A stretch of 5,863 nucleotides of DNA from Dehalococcoidia bacterium (GCA_030745955.1 JASLNQ010000042.1:6215-12077), one strand, 5' to 3'; positions 1 through 5,729 are shown, counted from the stretch's first letter. Made by a program: numbers and translations. Notes: a model not told the origin generated them from the sequence alone.

Positions 1-5
1 ACAAC

Positions 6-1907
6 GTGCCCCGCTGTGTGCCCGGGGCAGTGGCTCACTTCGAGTTGCTGATCACCAAAGCTGACCTGGTCACCGTGATTCAGCCATCGATCCGGTTCAA
101 ATCTCTGCTCGATCATGGCCCGGTCATCCTGGTGCGGACCTCGTACAACAAGACCTTTTCGGAGTGGGACGGGGTGCCTGAATGGTACGTAAGACACGGT
201 TACATCTTCGTAATCCAGGATTTGCGTTCCCGTTATCTGTCGGAAGGCGACGGCCGGTACTACCACACCTGTAATCCGTGGGAAGGCGACGACGGTTACG
301 ACACCATCGAATGGCTTGCGGCTCAGCAATGGTCCAACGGCAAGATCGGCATGATGGGCAGCTCCCACCGGGCAATCGTCCAGACGCAGGCGGCGCTCCA
401 CAGACCCCCACACCTTGCGGCGATCGCTCCCGAACAGGGACCGACGAACATCTACCTCCACGAAGCGCGTGAGGGTGGGGCGATGGCGCTCCACATGTAC
501 ACCGCTATCTACAACCACGCGCTGGACGCTCAGGAGATCAAGGATGACGATGAAGCGGTCAAGACCATCGCGAAAGGCCTAGCGCAATCCAGGGAGTGGT
601 TGCGGAGAATCCCGTTCGTACGCGGTAAGGTCCCGCTCTCCGTTGCGCCGCATCTCGAGGAGACGCTGTTTAACTACTACCACCGGGGCGAGTACGACGA
701 GTGGTGGGCGCAGGAATGTAACGACCAGACCGCGTATTGGGACCGTCACGCCGATATCCCGGTGCTGGTTACCGGCGGCTGGTACGACCCGTTCGTGGAC
801 GCTTGCACCGGATACTTCACAGCCATGAAGGACCGGATCGGTTCTACCGTCCGGCTGATCATCGGCCCCTGGAGCCACGGCACCATGCGGCTCCGGGTCA
901 CGTCTCTCGGTGAAGTCGAGTTCGGACCTGCAGCTATGCTGGGTTATCCCGCACACCACGAACTGCGGAAGCGGTGGTTCGACCGCTGGCTGAAAGATGA
1001 CGAAAACGATGTTGAGTACGATCCGCCGGTTGAGATCTTTGTCATGGGTGGCGGTACTGGTAGAAAGACCGCATCCGGCCTGATTGACCACGGCGGCAAC
1101 TGGCGGAGTGAACAGGAATGGCCGATAGCCAGAACGGAGTTCCGGACGATGTACCTGGCGGGTAATAACACCCTTGCGGACTCCGCTCCAGGGAACGATG
1201 AGTCAATCTCGTTTGTCCATGATCCAGACAACCCTGTACCCACGGCCGGCGGCAGCATGGCGCACCTCACCGAGATCAACGAACCTACCGGCGGTTGGGG
1301 CGACGTGCCACCATTCGGTCAGCGAGCGGCTGTCTATGGAGGGCAGGGCAGGCAGATCGTTCCCTGGGGACCGATGGACCAGCGAGAGCACGACTGGTTC
1401 TCAGGTGACTATGCAGCTGGCCGTAAACTCTCGGCCAGGGATGACGTGTTGGTGTTCGAGACGGAGCCGCTCTCCGAGGACACGGAGGTGACGGGGCAGG
1501 TCGTGATCAATCTTTGCGTCTCATCAAGCGCCACCGACACGGACTTCACCGCGAAACTGGTGGACGTCTACCCTCCAAGCCCGGACTACCCTGGCGGATT
1601 CGAAATGAACCTGACCGATACCGTCCTGCGCATGAGGTACAGGAACTCCTGGACAGAACCGGAATTGTTGGTCCCCGGTGAGAAGTACTCGATTACGATC
1701 ATGCTTCCGACGACCTCTAACGTGTTCAAGGCGGGTCACCGGGTACGGGTCGACATATCAAGCAGCAACTTCCCGAGATTGGATGTAAACCCGAACACAG
1801 GCGAGCCGATCGGCCAACACGTGCAATCGGTCTCAGCGACGAACACGGTTCACATCGGTGGTGGATCGCCGTCGAAAATCGTCTTACCGATCATACCGGT
1901 GAAGTGA
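6..1907 (+). CDS. CocE/NonD family alpha/beta hydrolase (X-Pro dipeptidyl-peptidase S15-like), 5' end possibly beyond the window
   Basis: Serine hydrolase of the CocE/NonD group, whose members cleave esters, amides or X-Pro peptides. Numbering is from the GTG at base 6. Residues about 37-300 are the alpha/beta hydrolase core. Tyr47 in VRTSYNK matches the oxyanion-hole Tyr of CocE. Ser120 in GMMGSS is the expected nucleophile, Asp261 in GGWYDPF the acid and His291 in GPWSHG the base, so the triad is intact. Residues about 465-633 form the jelly-roll X-Pro C-terminal domain (PF08530 type), ending with SNFPRLDVNPNTG and a beta strand before TGA. Oddities: the nucleophile elbow reads GSSHRA, not the usual G-x-S-Y-x-G. 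The first 36 residues lack the familiar R-D-G-x-x-L opening. The frame is open to base 3 with no visible ribosome site, so the true start may lie upstream. No signal peptide is visible. A/T-ending codons look commoner than in the M24 gene. Family assignment is firm; substrate is unknown. Confidence 0.93.
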   Translation: MPRCVPGAVAHFELLITKADLVTVIQPSIRFKSLLDHGPVILVRTSYNKTFSEWDGVPEWYVRHGYIFVIQDLRSRYLSEGDGRYYHTCNPWEGDDGYDTIEWLAAQQWSNGKIGMMGSSHRAIVQTQAALHRPPHLAAIAPEQGPTNIYLHEAREGGAMALHMYTAIYNHALDAQEIKDDDEAVKTIAKGLAQSREWLRRIPFVRGKVPLSVAPHLEETLFNYYHRGEYDEWWAQECNDQTAYWDRHADIPVLVTGGWYDPFVDACTGYFTAMKDRIGSTVRLIIGPWSHGTMRLRVTSLGEVEFGPAAMLGYPAHHELRKRWFDRWLKDDENDVEYDPPVEIFVMGGGTGRKTASGLIDHGGNWRSEQEWPIARTEFRTMYLAGNNTLADSAPGNDESISFVHDPDNPVPTAGGSMAHLTEINEPTGGWGDVPPFGQRAAVYGGQGRQIVPWGPMDQREHDWFSGDYAAGRKLSARDDVLVFETEPLSEDTEVTGQVVINLCVSSSATDTDFTAKLVDVYPPSPDYPGGFEMNLTDTVLRMRYRNSWTEPELLVPGEKYSITIMLPTTSNVFKAGHRVRVDISSSNFPRLDVNPNTGEPIGQHVQSVSATNTVHIGGGSPSKIVLPIIPVK

Positions 1908-2080
1908 GCCGCGCTTCACTCGACCTGTTGCGACGCCACAGGCGCATCTGGCCTTTCCCTCAAGAACCCCGCCGGGCTGAGTGGTAGAAATTGAGAAAAA
2001 TAACACTTCCCGTGGCACCGTTTTCGGGGAGCCGGTCAGTCGGAGGGCAGGGCACGAATGGTTCTGAGGGGCACTTCTCT

Positions 2081-2104
2081 CGATTGAAACTCCGTTTTCG
2101 ATCG
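2081..2104 (+). other. 9-bp hairpin in the intergenic region
   Basis: CGATTGAAA (2081-2089) pairs with TTTCGATCG (2096-2104) around the 6-base loop CTCCGT. Eight pairs are Watson-Crick and one is T/G. On a plus-strand transcript that pair is a stable G-U wobble; on the minus strand it becomes an A/C mismatch, so the structure favours plus-strand RNA. No T run follows, so it is not a classic intrinsic terminator. Role unknown. Confidence 0.4.
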
Positions 2105-2197
2105 CACGGCGACTCAGCACTGAATGGGTCGAATTACTTTGCCTGGTACTTCCACCTCGTACCCAGATAAATCACACTTAAAGGACTATTAAGCCCA

Positions 2198-2216
2198 TCC
2201 TGAGGCCCTCGAAGGA
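2198..2216. repeat. Short intergenic palindrome, REP-like, copy 1
   Basis: The 19 bases fold as TCCT-GAGG-C-CCTC-GA-AGGA: an outer 4-bp stem, an inner 4-bp stem and a GA bulge on the 3' arm. The arms follow TCCyGAG...TCGArGGA, also seen (minus strand) at 4173-4204 with a compensatory change. From memory, palindromes of the type CCTGAGC...TCGAAGG are scattered between genes in many GC-rich environmental bacteria. Membership in such a family is an inference. Confidence 0.45.
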
Positions 2217-2389
2217 CGGCACGCCGGGTAGGGGTGACCCACACCGCAAATACGCGCGCCGGGCCCGGTCGCCCACCTGCGATACCGCTTCCCACGACTG
2301 CCACCAGGTGACAGCGCAGCCGCAGCGCGCTAACGTTTGCACTGCCCTGCTGTTCACCACCCGGCGCTATCAATGGAGCTTGAGCGACG

Positions 2390-3571
2390 ATGCGGCTTTT
2401 CGACTACGACCGTCTTTCTGAGGAAATGCACAAGCGCGGCATCGACGTGCTGCTGGCCGGCACCAAGCCGAACGTGGAGTACCTGACCGACGTCGAGTGG
2501 ATGCGCTGGTTCGACAAGGAAAACTTCCTGACCGAGGACGGCGAGCACTACGCCGCAGCGTTCGTCGGACTGCCGCAGGACGAATCCGACGGGCCGTTCT
2601 ACGTAGCGCCCTCAACCCAGACCGGCTACCCGGAGAACTACAACATCTGGATCGACGACGTGCGTTACTGGGGACCGGTCTTCTTCGTGGCCGGGTCGAC
2701 GGAGCAGATGGAGACGGCCGACAACCCGATCGCCAGGGTGGCCCAGGTGTTGCGTGAGAAAGGCCTCGACAGGGGCCGCATCGGCGTGGAGTGGCGGCAC
2801 CTCGAGATGCAGTTCGCCGAAGACCTGCGCGAGTACCTGCCGATGGCAACCCTGGTCGACGCCGAACCCGTGCTGTGGGAGCTGCGGATAATCAAGTCGG
2901 AAGAAGAGATCAACCGTATTCGAAGGGCGTCGGATATCACCAGCGAGGTGATCAATTCGATCTACGCCGATGCCGCGTACGAAGGCATGACCGAGTGGGA
3001 CCTGGAGCGGTACCTCGGCGTCGCCTTCGCAGAGCGCGGCTCCCGCCACCTGTGGACCGATGTCGGTTTCGGACCAAAGGGCGCCCGGTTCGCGGGGCCG
3101 ACCGACGAGAAGCTGCGCCGCGGGGACATTCTGCGCATCGACGCCAGCGGGTGGTGGGACGGCTACGTGTCGGACCAGAGCAGGTCGCTGGCATGGGATG
3201 GCGACCTGAGCGATGCCGCGAAGAGGGGCCATGCCGCGATCTACCGCATGAACCGGGAGCTTCGAGAGGCAGTGCGGCCGGGTGTGCTGCCGTCGGACCT
3301 GTACCGCCTCACGATGCGATTGTTCGAGGAAGAGGGCTTCGATTCACTGACGCCGCAGGCTGGTCACTCGCTTGGCCGCATCGCTCACGAGCCGCCGTTC
3401 CTGGTCGAGGGATCGGACCGGCCGCTGGAGCCGGGGATGATCGTGGTGGTTGAGCCGACCATGAGGCTGGAGGGCGTCGGGAGCATCAATATCGAGGACA
3501 CTACGGTCGTCACCGAGGACGGCTGCGAGGTGCTGACGTCGACGCCGCGCGAGTGGGACGCGTTTCTGTAG
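2390..3571 (+). CDS. M24 family metallohydrolase (Xaa-Pro peptidase / prolidase / creatinase-like)
   Basis: Pita-bread-fold hydrolase of the M24 family; members cleave X-Pro peptides (aminopeptidase P, prolidase), creatine or related bonds with two metal ions. Length of 393 residues is normal. Residues about 1-160 form the creatinase-type N-terminal domain, opening DYDRLSEEMHKRGID. Residues about 170-390 are the catalytic domain. All five metal ligands are present: Asp251 (RIDASG), Asp262 (YVSDQSR, the usual 11 residues on), His326 (AGHSLG), Glu355 (VVEPTM) and Glu369 (NIEDTTVV). His333 in AHEPP matches the second catalytic His. The Arg that normally sits two residues before the last Glu (R-x-E-D) is Asn367, which may alter activity. 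No signal peptide is visible, so it is probably cytoplasmic. The ATG at 2390 is preceded by GGAG at 2375-2378, an 11-base spacing that is acceptable but long. Exact substrate cannot be assigned. Confidence 0.93.
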   Translation: MRLFDYDRLSEEMHKRGIDVLLAGTKPNVEYLTDVEWMRWFDKENFLTEDGEHYAAAFVGLPQDESDGPFYVAPSTQTGYPENYNIWIDDVRYWGPVFFVAGSTEQMETADNPIARVAQVLREKGLDRGRIGVEWRHLEMQFAEDLREYLPMATLVDAEPVLWELRIIKSEEEINRIRRASDITSEVINSIYADAAYEGMTEWDLERYLGVAFAERGSRHLWTDVGFGPKGARFAGPTDEKLRRGDILRIDASGWWDGYVSDQSRSLAWDGDLSDAAKRGHAAIYRMNRELREAVRPGVLPSDLYRLTMRLFEEEGFDSLTPQAGHSLGRIAHEPPFLVEGSDRPLEPGMIVVVEPTMRLEGVGSINIEDTTVVTEDGCEVLTSTPREWDAFL

Positions 3572-3577
3572 GGATCG

Positions 3578-3592
3578 AACCGTTTGCCGGTT
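3578..3592. terminator. Weak hairpin in the convergent gap, possible bidirectional terminator
   Basis: AACCG (3578-3582) and CGGTT (3588-3592) form a perfect 5-bp stem with a 5-base loop, starting 7 bases after the M24 stop and lying between two converging genes. The position suits a shared terminator, but the stem is short and no T run follows on either strand. Confidence 0.22.
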
Positions 3593-3639
3593 GCTGTGAG
3601 TCGCTGGTGGTACTGCGATTCGAACGGCTGGGCGCTGGG

Positions 3640-4062
3640 TTATTCGCAGGTGTCCCAGGTTTTGCGGATTAGTAACTCGGCGTTAACCACCTGGGCGACG
3701 AGCTGGTACTGGCACCCCGTTGCGAATGCCGACTTGTCCACTACGTGCCTGAGATGAGTGCCTTCCGACTTGACCACGGCGATGTCGAACAGCACATCGG
3801 TTTGAACCCATTCGCCGGTCTCGGGATCCGTGTAAGTGTCGGTCTCACGCCGGGTGTCGATCACAATTCCTGAGGGTGTAGTGAGCAGCACTCTTTCGTG
3901 CTCCCAGTTGGCGCAAAACGCGAAGGTGCAGTAATCAAAATCAAGAATTTTCACGGTCCTCGTGGCACCCTTGCCATCGGCCGATGCAACCTCCGGCTGG
4001 ACCGCGGCAAGGATGGAGAATCCGAGCAAAAGCAGGATTAGCAGTAACGAGCGGGTACGCAT
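3640..4062 (-). CDS. Small secreted four-cysteine protein of unknown function
   Basis: 140-residue protein that I do not recognise. Residues 1-28 are a classic signal peptide: MRTR, a leucine-rich hydrophobic core (6-21) and an A-x-A cleavage site at 26-28 (VASA before DGK), so the mature chain of about 112 residues should be exported. No lipobox Cys is seen. The mature part has exactly four cysteines, Cys45, Cys50, Cys117 and Cys139, compatible with two disulfides. The first pair is a C-x4-C motif (CTFAFC). The middle is polar with alternating beta-like segments (ERVLLTTPSGIVIDTRR, VLFDIAVVKSEG), suggesting a small beta-rich domain. The start at 4062 rests on AGGA (plus-strand TCCT at 4071-4074) 8 bases upstream and on the signal peptide beginning there; the frame stays open to 4239 but that part is non-protein-like. 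It converges on the M24 gene and follows the sulfatase after 218 bp. Function is unknown. Confidence 0.72.
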   Translation of the reverse strand: MRTRSLLLILLLLGFSILAAVQPEVASADGKGATRTVKILDFDYCTFAFCANWEHERVLLTTPSGIVIDTRRETDTYTDPETGEWVQTDVLFDIAVVKSEGTHLRHVVDKSAFATGCQYQLVAQVVNAELLIRKTWDTCE

Positions 4063-4070
4063 TGGGATTT

Positions 4071-4076
4071 TCCTTT
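4071..4076 (-). promoter_or_regulatory. Ribosome binding site deciding the start of the secreted protein
   Basis: The minus strand reads AAAGGA here, 8 bases before the ATG at 4062. It is the best ribosome site in the window. It favours the 140-residue product with its N-terminal signal peptide over the longer in-frame reading that begins at 4239. Confidence 0.7.
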
Positions 4077-4094
4077 GGCCGGACTCTTCCGCGT

Positions 4095-4114
4095 GTACTT
4101 GCGCTGCAAAGTAC
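4095..4114 (-). promoter_or_regulatory. Hairpin in the leader of the secreted-protein gene
   Basis: GTACTT (4095-4100) and AAGTAC (4109-4114) form a perfect 6-bp stem around an 8-base segment. Two inner GC pairs are possible if one base is bulged. If transcription starts upstream, it sits 18 bases ahead of the AAAGGA site and could affect translation or RNA stability. No known riboswitch is recognised. Confidence 0.3.
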
Positions 4115-4172
4115 GCAGGAAAGACGAGTGGCGCCATGTTGAACGCATGATGGTCGCGCAATCCCGCCCCGG

Positions 4173-4204
4173 GTCCCTCGACTGCGCCGGGCTCCGCTCG
4201 GGAC
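4173..4204 (-). repeat. Intergenic palindrome, REP-like, copy 2
   Basis: GTCCC (4173-4177) and GGGAC (4200-4204) enclose a 22-base GC-rich middle. On the minus strand the arms read GTCCCGAG and TCGAGGGAC, the same layout as the palindrome at 2198-2216 (TCCTGAG, TCGAAGGA) including the GA bulge. The fourth pair has changed from T-A to C-G. It lies 77 bases beyond the sulfatase stop and could act as its 3' structure, though no T run is present. Confidence 0.45.
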
Positions 4205-4236
4205 GCGTTACTGCCCGAGTGTTGAGTACGCGTCCC
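4200..4236. other. Perfect 9-bp inverted repeat downstream of the sulfatase
   Basis: GGGACGCGT (4200-4208) is the exact reverse complement of ACGCGTCCC (4228-4236), with a 19-base spacer. Each arm contains the self-complementary hexamer ACGCGT. The left arm shares GGGAC at 4200-4204 with the palindrome at 4173-4204, so the two structures compete. As a stem it begins 44 bases after the sulfatase stop on the minus strand. With no T run it is at best a Rho-independent terminator of unusual form or a 3' stabilising hairpin. Confidence 0.5.
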
Positions 4237-4280
4237 CACCCGAGATCCCTCCGCAAAGGTCGGGAAATCGGTATTTGGCC

Positions 4281-5588
4281 CTAGTTCACCATCTGGTCGA
4301 AGACCGGAGCGAGGCGGGTGCGGACCTCCGTCCTCTCCTCGTTATCGTTCAGCGGATCGAACGCCGACTCCTCCTCGGGATCGGAGACCAGGTCGAACAG
4401 ACGGCCATCGTCGTACAGCTTCCACCGGTGGTCGCGGATGAACCGGGCATAGCGGTGAACGCGCCCGCTCATCGGCTCGAAATGGAAGAAGATCCAGTCC
4501 CGCGGGTTGCCCGTTTCGCCTTTGAGCTGCGGCAGGAACGACCGTCCGTCGATGTGGTATTCGCCAGGCGGGTCGATACCGGCTGCTTCGAGGATAGTCG
4601 GCAGAAAATCGGAGGCGTCGATCAGGTCGGGTGTCACCGTGTCGGCCGGAATCGTCCCCGGCCAGCTGCAGATCATCGGGACGTGTGTCCCGCGGTCGAC
4701 TGTCAGCCCCTTTCCGCCGCACACCTCGGTGTGTGAGTGCATGATCGAGCAGACCTCGATAGGCGAGCCGTTGTCGCCGACATAGATGACCAGCGTGTCC
4801 TCGGCGATCCCAAGTTCCTCCACTTTTGCGTTCACACGGCCTATCACCTTGTCGTGGTACTCGACCATGTCCTTGTAGTAGCGGGGGTCGTCGTCCCAGT
4901 CCTCGAGCTCGGCCCACGTACGGCTACCAAGCGTCAGGTTTGATGGCGGCACGAAATCGTCGTATTCCGGGCTGTCGGGAGTCGGCTCTAGCGGGCGGTG
5001 TGTCAGGGCCATCGGGAAGTAGACGAAGAACGGTTCCTCCCGGTTCCGCTCCATGAAATCTATGATGTAGTCGGCGAAAATATCCTCACCGTATTCGCCC
5101 TCCATGTTTTCCAGGAACTTGCCGTTTTCGTAGATAACCGGGCTCTTGTAGCGGGAACCCTTCTCCTCGGTGTGGTGCGGGTGCCAAACGCAGAACTCAT
5201 CGAAACCGGCATCTTCGATCCGCTGGCCCTTCGATCGCATCTCGGGCATTTCGTCGGGCGGGTTGTATGAGTGGAGCTGCCATTTCCCGGAAATGCACGT
5301 TTTGTAGCCGGCATCGGAGAACAGGTGCCCGAAGGTCACCTCGTCGGGGGCGATCAGGCCGAATCCGATGTAGTTGCGGAAGTTGTACTTCCCGGTCATC
5401 AACTGCACACGGGTAGGCGTGCACAGGGGCTGCACATGGGCGTTTTCGAAGCGGATCCCGGCAGTGGCCATGCCGTCGAGCACGGGCGTCGCATACGACG
5501 TCCCGCCATTGGCTCCTATCGCCTCATAGCCGAGGTCGTCGGACATGATCAGAACGATGTTGGGTCGGCGTTTGACGGTCTCGGCCAT
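4281..5588 (-). CDS. Formylglycine-dependent sulfatase (arylsulfatase, type I)
   Basis: Alkaline-phosphatase-fold sulfatase that hydrolyses sulfate esters, 435 residues. The metal site starts with Asp17-Asp18 (LIMSDDLGY). Signature 1 is complete, PLCTPTRVQLMTG at 54-66: Cys56 would be oxidised to formylglycine and Arg60 is the partner. Signature 2 is GYKTCISGKW at 94-103 with Lys102. His197 (ALTHRPL), Asp272-Asn273 (YVGDNGS) and Lys293 (GGKG) match the sulfate and calcium ligands. The C-terminal subdomain ends with the usual WKLYDDGRLFDLVSDPEEE. Oddity: the His of the common GKWH motif is Gln104, a variant I believe some sulfatase subfamilies share. No signal peptide is visible, so it is probably cytoplasmic; the Cys-type site implies maturation by FGE or anSME, neither encoded here. 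The start at 5588 is set by the family-typical N-terminus RPNIVLIMSDD and an AGGA at 5600-5603, 11 bases away. Substrate is unknown; ThuA lies upstream on the same strand. Confidence 0.95.
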   Translation of the reverse strand: MAETVKRRPNIVLIMSDDLGYEAIGANGGTSYATPVLDGMATAGIRFENAHVQPLCTPTRVQLMTGKYNFRNYIGFGLIAPDEVTFGHLFSDAGYKTCISGKWQLHSYNPPDEMPEMRSKGQRIEDAGFDEFCVWHPHHTEEKGSRYKSPVIYENGKFLENMEGEYGEDIFADYIIDFMERNREEPFFVYFPMALTHRPLEPTPDSPEYDDFVPPSNLTLGSRTWAELEDWDDDPRYYKDMVEYHDKVIGRVNAKVEELGIAEDTLVIYVGDNGSPIEVCSIMHSHTEVCGGKGLTVDRGTHVPMICSWPGTIPADTVTPDLIDASDFLPTILEAAGIDPPGEYHIDGRSFLPQLKGETGNPRDWIFFHFEPMSGRVHRYARFIRDHRWKLYDDGRLFDLVSDPEEESAFDPLNDNEERTEVRTRLAPVFDQMVN

Positions 5589-5636
5589 GTTTGGTTGTTT
5601 CCTGTGTTGATGGTTGTTGTTGTCTGCGGTTGGTCC
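5589..5636 (-). promoter_or_regulatory. CAA-rich, T-poor leader of the sulfatase
   Basis: The 48 bases ahead of the sulfatase ATG have one T on the coding strand and repeated CAA units, so the mRNA leader should be almost unstructured. This may help ribosome loading at a site whose Shine-Dalgarno match is modest and distant. No -35/-10 pair was found in the 172-bp gap. Confidence 0.4.
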
Positions 5637-5655
5637 ACTCTCTGTAGGAGAGGGG

Positions 5656-5726
5656 CAGGGTGAGTTGGAACGGGCCGGTTGGCGACTCGGAGACGACTTC
5701 TATTGAGCGACATCTCCCTCAACCTG
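5656..5726. repeat. Facing near-inverted repeat between the sulfatase and ThuA genes
   Basis: CAGGGTGAG (5656-5664) and CTCAACCTG (5718-5726) pair at 8 of 9 positions across 53 bases. The neighbouring sequences GAGAGGGG (5648-5655) and CATCTCCCTC (5711-5720) are also REP-like purine and pyrimidine runs. They resemble divergent facing copies of a GC-rich intergenic repeat. Confidence 0.3.
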
Positions 5727-5729
5727 ACC

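Larger units (their letters stand above)
1908..2389. other. 482-bp intergenic region, no credible gene
   Basis: Both flanking genes read rightward. Minus-strand frames here (for example 2134-2373, 79 codons) have no recognisable domain, so I read the stretch as noncoding. It contains a weak stem (CGCC/GGCG) about 25 bases after the hydrolase stop, without a T run; a stronger hairpin at 2081-2104; an AT-richer block at about 2130-2195 where a promoter for the M24 gene could lie; a short palindrome at 2198-2216; and a perfect 10-bp palindrome CCGGGCCCGG at 2259-2268. I could not fit a -35/-10 pair with normal spacing. The TTGCCT at 2139-2144 has only a poor AT-rich partner 19-21 bases further on. 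The length suggests that the M24 gene has its own promoter. Confidence 0.6.

Noticed and set aside
579..1091. 170-codon minus-strand frame inside the CocE-family hydrolase
   Set aside because: Antisense to conserved catalytic motifs; no family features.
1899..1919. GTGAAG/CTTCAC stem overlapping the hydrolase stop codon
   Set aside because: Six base pairs with a 9-base loop, overlapping coding sequence and with no T run; too weak for a terminator call.
2139..2171. Sigma-70-like promoter from TTGCCT to the AT-rich AGATAAA
   Set aside because: The spacing is 19-21 bases and the -10 match is poor; recorded only as an AT-richer block.
2134..2373. 79-codon minus-strand frame in the 482-bp gap
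   Set aside because: No domain, no clear ribosome site, and it crosses the REP-like palindrome; treated as chance.
3140..3175. Idea that the M24 protein is a DddP-type DMSP lyase
   Set aside because: DddP carries an extra Asp two residues after the first metal Asp. Here that position is Ser253, and the ligand set is the ordinary five.
2612..3232. 206-codon minus-strand open frame inside the M24 gene
   Set aside because: It lies antisense to a well-supported gene with intact motifs, has no recognisable domain, and long antisense frames are expected in GC-rich genes.
2791..3453. 220-codon plus-strand frame overlapping the M24 gene
   Set aside because: Arg/Pro/Ala-rich out-of-frame translation of the M24 catalytic domain, a shadow of GC-rich coding.
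3571..3640. tRNA-like GATCGAAC and ATTCGAAC motifs in the convergent gap
   Set aside because: They resemble a T-loop, but no 5-bp T stem, acceptor stem or anticodon arm can be paired around either.
4063..4239. Longer N-terminus for the secreted protein, starting at 4239
   Set aside because: The extra residues are not protein-like and run through the palindrome region. The internal ATG at 4062 has a strong ribosome site and begins a perfect signal peptide.
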